DNA from: Delphinus delphis
Lineage: Eukaryota > Chordata > Mammalia > Artiodactyla > Delphinidae
Direction: 5' to 3'
DNA length: 64,000 nt
Assembly (NCBI RefSeq): GCF_949987515.2
Contig: NC_082687.1
Coordinates: 24,226,148-24,290,147, forward strand
Shown here: piece after piece, positions 22,866 through 32,968 of the stretch
How positions within the stretch are numbered: the first letter of the stretch is position 1
Layout of the letters: each line of letters opens with the position of its first letter
Program-made: the position numbers and the translations under genes
The notes under the pieces: model-generated
The model's database searches: none
What the model saw: only the letters and a program-made list of their open reading frames with translations
What the model was told of the DNA's origin: nothing

Positions 22866-24372
22866 GGATATATACCCAGAGGTGTGATTGTTGGATCATA
22901 TGGTAGTTCTAGTTTTAATTTGGGGGGAACTTCCACACTGTTTTCCATAATGGCTGATCCACCAGTGGTGCACAGAGGGTCCCTTTTCTCCACAGTCTCA
23001 CCAACACTTGTTCTCTTTTGTCTTTTTGATAATAGCCATCCTGACAGGTGTAAGGTGATATCTCATTGTGGTTTTGATTTGTATTTCCCAGATGATTAGT
23101 GATGCTGAGCACCTTTTCATATACCTGTTGCCCGTTTGTATATTTTCTTCAGAAAAATGTCTATTCAGGTCCTTTGTCCATTTTTTAAAACAAGTTATTG
23201 GGTTTTTTGCTATTGAGTTTTATGAGCTCCTTATATATTTTGGATTTTAACTCATCAGATATTTGGTTTGCAAATATTTTCTCCCATTCTATGGGTTTCC
23301 TCTTCATTTTATTGATTGTTTCCTTTGCTTTCCAGAAGCTATTTAGTTTGGTGTAGTTTCACTTGTTCATGTTTGCTTTTGTTCCTTGTTCCATATTCAA
23401 AAATAATTGCCAAGACCAATGTCAAGGAGGTTTTTCCTTATACTTTCTTCTAGTCTTACAGTTTTCAGACTTAACATGTAAGTCTTTGACCAATTTTGAG
23501 TTACTGTTTGTGTATTGTGCAGAGTAAGGGTCCAATTTCATTATTTTGCATGTGGCTAGCCAGTTTTCCCAATAGTATTTATTGAAAAGACTATATTTTC
23601 CTCATTCTTGGGGCCCTTGTTGAAGATTAGTTTACCATAAATGTACGGGTTTATTTCTAGGCTCACTTTTCTATTCCACTGGTCTGTGAGTCTGTTTTTT
23701 GCCAGTACCAAACTGTTTTGATTACTAGCTTTGTAATGTCAGTAATCTGAAATCAGGAAGTATGATGTCTTCAACTTTGCTCTTCTTTCTCAAGATAGCC
23801 CTGGCTATTAAGGGTCTTTTATGGTTCCATATGAATTTTAGCACTGTTTTTTCTATTTCTGTGAAAAATGTCATTGGAATTTTCCATTGTATCTGTGGAC
23901 CACTCTGAGTACTACGGACATTTTAACAATATTAATTCTTCCATTCCATGCACAAAAGATATCTTTCCATTTATTTATGTTTTCCTCAATTCCTTTAATC
24001 AGTATTTTATAGTTTTCAGTGTTTAGATATTTCACCTCCTTGGTTAAATTTATTCCTAAGCATTTTATTCTTTCCAATGCTATTGTAAATGAAATTGCTT
24101 ATTTGGTTTCGTTTTTGGATAGTACATTGTTAGTGTATAGAAACACATCTGACTTTTGTATATTGATTTTGTATCTTGCAATTTTACTGAATCCATGTAT
24201 TATTTCTAACAGTTTTTTGTGGAGTTGTCTAGTTTTTCTTGTCTAATTGTTCTGTCTGGGACTTACAGCACTATGTTGACTAGAACTTGTGAGAGTGGGC
24301 ATCCTTGCTTTGTGCCAGCTCTTAAGGGAAAAGCTCTCAGTTTTTCCCTATTGATTATAACGTTAGTTGAAG

Positions 24373-24647
24373 ATACCCAAATTTTAGCATTGATTACCTC
24401 TGGAACTGGATTATAGATGATCTTAAATGACTTTACATTGTTACTTATTTTTTTAAGACAACTTCAATATGTATGTATAATCTAAGAAAGTACAAAACTT
24501 CGTGAGGGCAAAGGTACACATTCCTATCTATGTCACTAAAGCCAGATTATTTATAGATAGTTTTATATAGTTCTATATAATTATATATAGTTCTATATTA
24601 TTTTATACATATAGTTTTATAATTCTCTACATACAGTTGACCCTTAA
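24373..24647. other. single-copy DNA with a degenerate TATA-rich patch
   Basis: From 24548 to 24635 the sequence is an imperfect repeat of tatagttctatataa-like units. The preceding part is unrecognised. Confidence 0.45.
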
Positions 24648-24805
24648 ACAAGGTGGGGTTAGTACAATTTATAGTCGGACCCCCATATCTGCGGTTCCTC
24701 TGCATCTGTGGATTCAAACAACTATGGACTGTGTAGCACTATAGTATTTACTATGGAAAGATATCTGCATGTAAGTGGACCCATGCATTTCAAAGCCGCC
24801 TTATG
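24648..24805. mobile_element. Tigger/MER-type DNA transposon fragment
   Basis: The left end cagttgacccttaaacaagg follows a TA dinucleotide, as in Tc1/mariner-Tigger elements, and the segment near 24770-24800 (gtaagtggacccatgcattt) looks like the diverged complement of the same end. Internal ggacccccatatctgcggtt fits such non-autonomous copies. No transposase remains. Confidence 0.6.
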
Positions 24806-26340
24806 GTTTATGTTTATATGTAGATAGATTATACTTATACTTCATTTATTTATAAATTAATGCACATTTAAAAGTTTGACACCTAGTGGTGAATGGTTTT
24901 AATAAGTGTTTAAAATCATGGGAAAGTTAAGTGAAAAAGCAGTGATGCCATGAAGCAACAGTTGAGGAATGTTATTTTTGCAGTACTGTTTTTGACTGAC
25001 TAAAGTTAATGAGGCTTACCAATTAAAATTAATTTTCTATTACCAAATATTTAGGTAGCCGTACATATGGACTTCAAAAACCTCATTAAAAAAAAATCAC
25101 TCAGAAAATATGTAACTGGCCTGTGCCTGGGCTTTCCTCAGCCATTTCTCCTCTAGTTCCACCTGTCTCTACGACTGTCTTAGCCCATTGTCAACGATCT
25201 GGCCACAGAAGAAAGCAACACACACACACACACACACAAACTCCAGTAAGGTAGTTGTACTGATATTCTTGTGGGCAGATGGAGAGTCAGGGTAGATGAT
25301 ATAGCACAACTTTATAAACAGCACATTTACTCTCCTTCACACGTTCCCAAGTACCCTTTCCCTTGGCAGTTGTCTGATACCTCCTAGCTCACTCGTCCAA
25401 GAAGTCTGCATCTATTTTATCTATCTTACTTCTCCTCCTCCCTCCTTCCCAAGCCACATTGTCTCCAGCCCCCATCAGCCTAGTTTGCTTCTTCCAGGTC
25501 AAGAGTCAAAACACAAATGCCCCCAGGAGCCAGGCAGGCAACATAAAGGAAAGAATAAAAATCCAAGTATAAAGGACTAGGGGGGATTATGGCAACTAGA
25601 CAAAAAAAAAAAAAAAAAGCCCCATAAAGTACTTGGTACCCTGTGGGAATGAAGATCCAGTATTCCCTAAGTTCCTGGAGACCCTGGAAATCTGATCTTT
25701 TTTACATCTTGGCAACTAATTCACATTTTAACAAAGTACTCTGTGGGCCAAACAAAATGTATTTGCCAGACAGATGAAAACCATGGCTACAGGCTGGGTC
25801 TCTCGGTTCCTCTTCCTAAGTGAAAGATGGTAGCCTTCTCTTGGTGTCCTGGATTCATATAATCAAACACTAGCCACGCCCAGGGTGAATGTAAATGACT
25901 CATCACTTCATCTGTGTGTCAGAGAGTGGGGAGTAATACAGTTATAGACACCAAAACTTTCCAACACAGCACTGCATCTTGTAGCTGGGATAACCTAAGT
26001 GTTAGGAAAGCTGGTACCAGTTCCTCTTTAGCGCCTTCCTAGATATATCTTATATCCCATGTCATAATGCCAAGATAAATGCCTTCAACTCTAAAATTAA
26101 ATGAGCTACACTGTACGCATTTTTTATGCTTTTTTTCCTTTTGGAAAAAAAGCAAAGTGAGCCAAGCATCTTACCAAGGTGCTCAAGTTGCTGTGATATA
26201 CACTATACGAGTGACAAAAGACTGAAGAGTCAATGCCCAAAGCAATGGCTTTTCAACTTTTTTTTCTTGACTATGTCTCATTCAGAATTTAGTCAAGAAA
26301 ACGAAAATCCCTGTGGGTATTTCAAACAGAGGGATTTAAA
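24806..26340. other. single-copy DNA with simple repeats
   Basis: Holds a (CA)10 tract at 25218-25238 and an A-run at about 25602-25618. An AP-1 consensus (tgactca) is present near 25896. No exon or confident interspersed repeat was seen. Confidence 0.45.
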
Positions 26341-26352
26341 ACAAGGAATTGG

Positions 26353-26693
26353 GGCTTCCCTGGTGGCGCAGTGGTTGAGAATCTGTCTGCTAATGCAGGG
26401 GACCGGGTTCAAGCCCTTGTCTAGGAAGATCCCACATGCCGCGGAGCAACTAGGCCCGTGAGCCACAACTGCTGAGCCTGCGCGTCTGGAGCCTGTGCTC
26501 CGCAACAAGAGAGGCCACGATAGTGAGAGGCCCGTGCACCGTGATGAAGAGTGGCCTCCGCTTGCCACAACTAGAGAAAGCCCTCGCACAGAAACGAAGA
26601 CCCAACACAGCCAAAAATAAAAATTAATGAATTAATTTTAAAAATAACAAAACCTCTATCAAACCTCCACCTTCATTTTCTAAAAAAAAAAAC
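26353..26693 (+). mobile_element. CHR SINE with a short 3' transduction
   Basis: SINE body from ggcttccctggtggcgcagt to the gaagacccaacacagccaaa region, with an A-rich tail ending near 26650. About 35 nt of non-SINE sequence then follow (aacctctatcaaacctccac to cttcattttct), then a second A-run, then the target-site duplication. The duplication acaaggaattgg is exact at 26341-26352 and 26694-26705. The extra segment ends at a TTTT, the Pol III terminator, so the source transcript read through its own tail. Confidence 0.88.
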
Positions 26694-26705
26694 ACAAGGA
26701 ATTGG

Positions 26706-28234
26706 TTAACCATGTTGAAAGAGCAGAAAGGGAGCACTAAAATAATATCTAGAGATAATAACCGTAGCAATCAGCTACCTAGTCTTGGGAGGGGGAACAA
26801 AGAATAAGAGGTGGGGTGGTTAGAACTGGGATCGTGCAGGAAGGGTTCTGAGAAGCTGACGTCCATACATTTGAGGAGGTGCACCCTCCGATTTTGGCTG
26901 GTACCTCTACGGCTGGAGACCTGAAAGAAGGTGAGAGAAGCTGGAGGCTGGAGCTGATGCTGTTGCTGGAGCGATGCTGAGGGAAACAGAAGAACAGAAA
27001 GGAAGCCCCTTCTCCCCTCCTCCCACCTTCTCCTCTCTCTCTAGCACCTTCTACTTGCAGAACCTAACAAGAGCCAGACAACATAGGAGAATCCAAATGC
27101 CAACATTACAGAGCAGTGTAGAGAGGGTGGATTTGGAGTTGAGAGACAAAAGTAAATAACTGGTACAGACACAACCACGGTAAGAAATATATTCACATCA
27201 GGACTCAGTATCATGACACTTCCGTGCACGTCCAACTGAAACAAGCTTCATGCCACAATGGTAGGCACTACATAGTCTATTCTATTCTATTCTTTAAATG
27301 CTACTTATACCACCCTTAATTGGTTTCATTAAAGTCCTAGAAGAGTCTCAAATATGAAAAAGAAGTGGGTGATTCCTGGGGTTCCATGGGCGCAAAGTGT
27401 ACACAGTTGAGAAGAGGGACTCCTATCAAATTCCAACAAAATTCTATGAGCCACTTGGAAAATGTGGGGAAAGGATGGGAAGACTTGTTTTTCTGATTTC
27501 AGAGAAGTTCTTGCAAGGAAACAAGGAATATCATTGTGGTGGAGCCCACAAGATTCAGATTTTAATTTTGATCCTGCCTTTTCTGTCAACATTATAGATG
27601 TAAGTCTGGAAGTTACATATGACATAGGTGTTTACATGGTGGGTGGCACTGAAATACTTAATGCCCTTTTTAGAGGCAACATTTATCAACATGGTGGCAC
27701 ATGGAAATTAAGTTTGTTTTCTTTAGTGAATAAGTGTTAGGAAAATTACAGAGTTGTCCACTGGATGGCATAAAAGTCACTAATAAGAGATTCTTCTTTA
27801 GATTTCTGTAGTAATTAATCTAAAAGAGTAGACTTTTATGACTCCAAAAACACAAAAGGACTGTACTAATTTTTTGGTTATTGGTTATTATTCACTGTTA
27901 AGTCAAACTTTTATATACATATTTTTTCTGTTCATTAGTAATTCAATCACTGAATTTAGTCCTTATGAAGCCATTTGGATATCAGTACTACTAAAAACAC
28001 AACCCCTACCCTCCAAAAACTAGACAAGAAACTTGGGGAGAAAACGAATTAAAATATGCAAATGCAAATTAAAACCAGCGTAGATGGTTTTCACTCACAG
28101 AGTTAAGAGATACACTCATGCGTAGAACCTGGAGAAACTTTTGGCCTGGATTATACAGAATTTTACCCTTTGCATTTTTTTTACCTAGTATTCAAATTTG
28201 ACTCTGCGCATCACATTCTAAAGTTCATCAGGAA
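26706..28234. other. single-copy DNA, no gene seen
   Basis: Only a short pentamer run (tctattctattctattct, about 27277-27295) stands out. Frames of 60-98 codons here have no recognised domain or consistent codon signal. Confidence 0.45.
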
Positions 28235-28420
28235 AACCCAGGATCTGAATCTAGGCTCAGATCCTGCTTCTGCCATTCACTTGCCATTTGACCTTTGGCA
28301 ACTCACTTCTCAGTCTTAATTCTCTCCTCAGTTGACTTTCATGAAGATCAAGTGAGAATATAGATGGAAAAGAACTTGGAAGTTTATGGGTTCTATGCAA
28401 GGGGCAGGGTCTTATTAAAC
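28235..28420 (+). mobile_element. MIR SINE
   Basis: MIR order in plus direction: gaatctaggctcagatcctg, cttctgccattcacttgcca, tttggcaactcacttctcag, then the gatcaagtgagaatatagat part. Confidence 0.75.
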
Positions 28421-28609
28421 TTCTCACCTTACATGCACCATAGCATCTAACAACAGCTCAGGGGACACTGCCAATAAGTCTCCCGTAACTGATGGAGGAT
28501 TTGTTTTAGATGAGAATATCTATTGAGAAGCTATGATTCTCTAATCTCTTTCTATTGGAAAATACAAATACACACGGGAAAGAAAAGGGGCAGGCTTCAA
28601 GCTCCACCA

Positions 28610-28850
28610 GCATAGGGTGGTATAAGAGCCTGGGTTCAGAGTCTCTCCACCCCAGTTCAAATCCAGGCTCCAAGACTTCCTGTGTAACCTGGATGAGTTA
28701 CTCACCGTCTCTGTGCCTTATTCATCCACCTGTAAAATGGAGGGAATCACACTATCTAACTCACGAAATTGTTGTGAGGGTACCTGTAAGCCACTGTGGA
28801 ACAGTGCCTGGCAAATAGTAGCCCACAAAATTGTCAGCTATTGCCATCAT
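28610..28850 (+). mobile_element. MIR SINE, well preserved
   Basis: Very clear MIR: agttcaaatccaggctccaa, cctgtgtaacctggatgagt, tccacctgtaaaatggaggg, gaaattgttgtgagggtacc, then gaacagtgcctggcaaatag. Nearly full length. Confidence 0.85.
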
Positions 28851-29104
28851 TTTTATTCTTATTCCCAAAGTTTGAGGAAGCCAGCGGGAAGGTAAAAAGC
28901 AGAATGATGAAATGAAAGAAACTATGGAAGAGGCATGAATTGAGGAGATGCTTCACAATTCTGAGTATTGCAATAATACCACAGCACTCAAAGTCCCACA
29001 GACAGCAGATTAAATTACTGAACCTCTTCCTTTCCAAAAATTTTCCAGCTCTCTATTCAGAGCAGTTGTCTGTGGGAACACATCTCTGATTTTATAATTT
29101 AAAA

Positions 29105-29870
29105 ACTCCCAGGTTTCATAAATAAAACCACAATGAGAGACCACTATATAGCCAAGAGAATGGCTAAAGTGGAAAAAACAGACAATGCCAAGCATTGGGG
29201 AGGATGTGGAGCAAATGGAACTCGAGGATGTAGACGGTGGTCATGTAAACTGCTAAAAATCCCTTTGGAATATTGGTTGGCAGCATCTATGAGAGCTGAA
29301 CATATGCATTCCTTATGATCCAGAAATTCTATTCCTAGGTATATACCCGATAGATATGAATGCATGTGTTCACCAAAAGGCGTGTGCAGGAATGTTCACA
29401 GAGACAATATTTATAACAGCCCAAACAGGAAACAACCCAGATTCCATCACACAAGCATGGGTAAATAAATTGTGATATATTCACAAAATAGAATGCTGTA
29501 TATCATAGAGAAGGAACAGACCATTTTTACAACCAGTTTGTTCAACAGGGATGAATCCCACAAATATAATATTGAGAAAAGTAGCCATATATCAAAGAAG
29601 GCCTGCTGGATGATTCTCTTCATATAAAATTGAAAAGCAGGCAAGGGTAAACTCTGGTGTTAGAAGACAGAAGAGTCACTGTCTTTGGAGAGAGTGGCAA
29701 TGGGAGAGGGAACAAGGGAGCTTCCAGAATCCTCTCGTACTCTGCTTGTGGATCTGGGGGCAAATGACACGTGTTCACTTAGTGAACATCTGCTAGTATG
29801 TACACATACACGGATACATATGTACACAATGTGTGTATGTGTGTGCGTGTTGAACTTCAAAAATATCTCA
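29105..29870 (+). mobile_element. old L1 (L1M-like) 3' part
   Basis: Diverged ORF2 end and 3' UTR in plus orientation: caatgagagaccactatata, gccaagagaatggctaaagt, ggtatatacccgatagatat, taacagcccaaacaggaaac, gtaaataaattgtgatatat, cttcatataaaattgaaaag. Frames are broken. The end is uncertain, near the tgtgtgtatgtgtgtgcgtg patch. Confidence 0.75.
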
Positions 29871-29984
29871 ATGCAAGTAGGAGTCTTGATCATTTTAACA
29901 GCTGTAACAGAAACAGTTGAGATATTTGAGGGAGCTACCTCCCCAGGTACTGCTGAGAAGTCCCTTCTTTATGCCACCAGTGAA

Positions 29985-30165
29985 CCCTGTACCCTGGTGC
30001 CTCCTACAATGCTCTGAAATGACTTATTTATGTGTCTGTCTCCCCTACTCAGCCATAATCTGCTTAAGGCCAGAGACTGTGTCTTATTTATCATCCTCTC
30101 TCCAGTGTTCAACCCAGAGCCTGGCACATAGTAGCCCTCTAATAAATGTTTCTTGAATGAATACA
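29985..30165 (+). mobile_element. L2 3' end
   Basis: Clear LINE2 tail: taaggccagagactgtgtct, tatttatcatcctctctcca, cagagcctggcacatagtag, then aataaatgtttcttgaatga. Confidence 0.85.
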
Positions 30166-30177
30166 ATATAAAACTAA

Positions 30178-30345
30178 TGGGATAATAACCTATAATGGAA
30201 AAGAATAACATAATGGAAAAGAATCTGAAAAAGAATAGATATATATGTGTATATATACATATATATTGTAACTGAATCACTTTGCTGTGCACCTGAAACA
30301 TTATAAATCAACTATACTCCAATAAAAAAATTTTTAATTAAAAAA
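30178..30345 (+). mobile_element. L1 3' end, short
   Basis: Only the L1 3' UTR terminus: gggataataacctataatgg, an AT-rich variable part, aactgaatcactttgctgtg, cacctgaaacattataaatc and aactatactccaataaaaaa. Severe 5' truncation. Confidence 0.85.
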
Positions 30346-31319
30346 GAAGCTAAAATAAATAAATAAACTAGTGGGAAATGAGATACAACTTACTTTATAT
30401 TTTATAGAAATATGATTTGAGGCCAAGTTTGCTGAAACATCAGTTTTTGCCAAGCGGGCTACCCAGCAATCTTTGTCAAGTGTCTTCTGAGTTCTCCCCC
30501 CAACAAATTTCCCGCAAACCATTCATCACTTTTCCCCAGCTTTAGAATATTATTAACTAAGCTCTTCTGATGATAGGATGTAGAGGACATCATGAGCTGT
30601 ACCTTCCTCATGAAAGTTTCCTAATAATTCTTGATTGAATGATGAAAATAAAGCTATTGTGCATAGCTTAGCCGACTCTATAATTTATCAGAGAAATTTT
30701 ACAACCTAACAAATACATTGGTAATATACTTACACTACCTGCTAAGGTTTGCAGAGACAATGTAAGGATGGAGGAAGCTTTCTAACTTTGCTGTACCTTT
30801 AACAATTTTCTGAGATTCGTCGTTTATTGCTTTAATAGGATATCAAGAAAAATGAAGTAATCATCAGAGACACAGGGTGCTGTTAATCTAAGAATGGGCA
30901 TTTGTGCTTCCCAGCCTGAGGGGCAAGTTCTTATCTTTCTCATGAGTCGAATCTGTTTAATTCTTTTGGTGTCTCTCTGTTGATAAAAGTGTTCTGACAG
31001 ACAACAGCTAAGTGTCACAGCACCTCACTTTTATCACATTCTGGTCATTGTTCTTTGCCTTTGAGACTTAACGGTACAAAGCAGAATGAGAAAAGTCAAT
31101 TTCTTGGGGTTCGGAAATCAGTTTCATATTTGCTGTCTTGACAGCTGCCAAAAAGGACAAATTAATAAAACGTTATGTACAATACTAAAAAGGAAGGGGG
31201 GGGGGAGGAGACTTAATGTCATCTATTCATCAGTGACCTAACCAGAAAAACATTAGTGAATGATTAAAGAAAGATGACCCTAAGGGGAATGCAGGGGGGA
31301 TTCAGACAGGCTTTAGTCA
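30346..31319. other. single-copy DNA, nothing recognised
   Basis: Contains a G-run (aagggggggggaggag near 31194-31209). No repeat family or exon was identified. Confidence 0.45.
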
Positions 31320-31665
31320 AAGCCCCCAGATCTAATGTAATTTCAAGCTGGCCTCAAAATTCAATTTGTGTGGAACCTCTAAGTCATCTATTCCGCAACG
31401 ACATACAGCATAATTGCATTTGAACGGCGTCCAACAGAACGCTGAGCAAATGTCCTGTTCCGGGCCCTGGGTGCCCACGTGGAAGGCAGCCCAGATGACC
31501 ACACAGGAGGACGGGCTCCGAACGCAGTCTGCCTGCTCATCCCACCTGCTGACCGTTGCCCTCCACAGGAAGTACATGTTTCTGCTTAATTCCTGCCAGC
31601 TTTTGGCTGTGAGGTAGGGCATCTGCAGCGGGCAGCTCCCGAGGGCTGCCACCTGGTGCTGTCAG
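31320..31665. other. CpG-enriched single-copy segment, candidate regulatory element
   Basis: CpG density is higher than in its AT-rich surroundings, with sites such as ttccgcaacgac, gaacggcgtcc, gttccgggccc, cccacgtggaa, ccgaacgcag and gcagcgggc in under 350 bp. It includes a CACGTG E-box and a taattgcatttg octamer/homeobox-like stretch, which is suggestive of a constrained element. Open frames of 67 codons (plus) and 106 codons (minus) show no known domain. Function is inference only. Confidence 0.3.
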
Positions 31666-31957
31666 TCGGCCTCAAACCAAGGAGGAAAAGGGGAGGCATT
31701 CATCTATGTGCTTATTTTTCTGTGTTTAGGGTATTTCTTGGGACTTCGAGTTTTCACTTGGCAAGTTAACTTGTCTTTTTAGTTAGGAGGGAAAAAAGGA
31801 ATTTTGCTTGCTTGCCTTTAACTTAGAGCTCCCTTTTTTGGAAAAGCTGTTTAGAATACCTGGTTCACCCTCATTAAATCTATGCAGCTTCTTCACAGTA
31901 CTACAAACTTACTTGCAAATATACTTTAAAAGTATATCCACCAGAATTTGAGACACG
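31666..31957. other. single-copy DNA, nothing recognised
   Basis: Ordinary AT-rich sequence between the CpG-enriched patch and an L1 3' end. Confidence 0.4.
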
Positions 31958-32090
31958 TGATAAACCATAATGGGAAAGAATATGAAGAGAATGTACATGT
32001 ATAACTGAATCTCTTTGCTCTACAGTAGAAATTAACACAATGTTGTAAATCAACTATACCTCAATAAAATAAATTTTAAAAAAAGAATCT
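31958..32090 (+). mobile_element. L1 3' end, short
   Basis: L1 3' UTR terminus: accataatgggaaagaatat, tgtataactgaatctctttg, aaattaacacaatgttgtaa, atcaactatacctcaataaa. Severely truncated. Confidence 0.85.
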
Positions 32091-32746
32091 GAAACACAGT
32101 CATTGCCCCATCATTTTTTAATGTGCTGTTCTAAACAATTATAAATAGGCAAATATAAAGTTAGCGTTTGAATCCCATTAAAAAGAAAAGATGAAAATAA
32201 AACAGAAATAAACGTCCCAGGAGAAAGATGGAGGGTTCCTTAGGAAAGACCATTTTTGGCTCCTGTCTCAATGGTTTATAGCATGAAAAGGAATAAAAGA
32301 TCCTCAGTGAATGTCAACAGTTAGGTAACATTTCAACTTCAAAAAGCCCGCTTGTTTTGATCCACGATCAACTTATATTTAACTTTAACTCAGGGCTTCC
32401 ACTTTGCATCTACAAATGCTGTCCAACTTTCACAAAACCGAGGCGATATGATGAACCTGACTAATGAGAAAGCACGATTTGCTTCTACGAGACTGCTTTA
32501 TGTAACAGGACAATTGTGAACAGGTATTAGCACCTGGGTGAGAAGAAAGCCACTGCCCTAATGACACAGATATTTTGGCTAGTGGCTTTTCACTTGGTTT
32601 ATCCTACTGATGAATGACAAAAGTACTAATGATACTAATGATTAAATGTATGAAGATGCTGGGTTAAGTATTGGTGACAATAGGAAAAGTTAGATGTAAT
32701 CAGATGCTGACTTGCTGAATAAATTTTAGATTATATATCTAAGCAT
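32091..32746. other. single-copy DNA, nothing recognised
   Basis: No repeat or exon identified. Confidence 0.45.
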
Positions 32747-32754
32747 GATATAGG

Positions 32755-32960
32755 CTTTTTTTTTTTTGCGGTACGCAGGCCTCTCACTGTTGTGGCCTCT
32801 CCCATTGCGGAGCACAGGCTCCGGACACGCAGGCTCAGCAGCCATGGCCCACGGGCCCAGCCGCTCCGCGGCAATGTGGGATCTTCCCGAACCGGGACAC
32901 AAACCCGTGTCCCCTGCATCGGCAGGCGGACTCTCAACCACTGCGCCACCAGGGAAGCCC
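32755..32960 (-). mobile_element. CHR SINE, short form, minus strand
   Basis: The plus strand shows poly-T then gcggtacgcaggcctctcac and ends at accagggaagccc, the complement of the CHR head. Target-site duplication gatatagg is exact at 32747-32754 and 32961-32968. The B-box complement (gggacacaaacccgtg) and the A-box complement are legible. Read on the plus strand the T-tract followed by gcag resembles a splice acceptor. Confidence 0.96.
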
Positions 32961-32968
32961 GATATAGG

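Larger units (their letters stand above)
20645..24372 (-). mobile_element. old L1 ORF2 region on the minus strand, interrupted twice
   Basis: Three pieces on the plus strand are colinear as the complement of one L1: 20645-20817 (atccatgttgttgcaaatgg to the gtgaacatgag part), 22042-22068 (agatactgatttcatttcct), and 22866 to about 24372 (ggatatatacccagaggtgt, then complement of the ORF2 body to gattataacgttag). A younger plus-strand L1 and an ERVL-type LTR separate them. All frames are broken by stops. Confidence 0.85.

Noticed and set aside
31332..31652. 106-codon minus-strand frame in the CpG-rich patch
   Set aside because: No domain is recognised, and the frame overlaps a plus-strand frame. 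CpG-rich DNA yields fewer stops by chance. It is kept only as a possible regulatory element.
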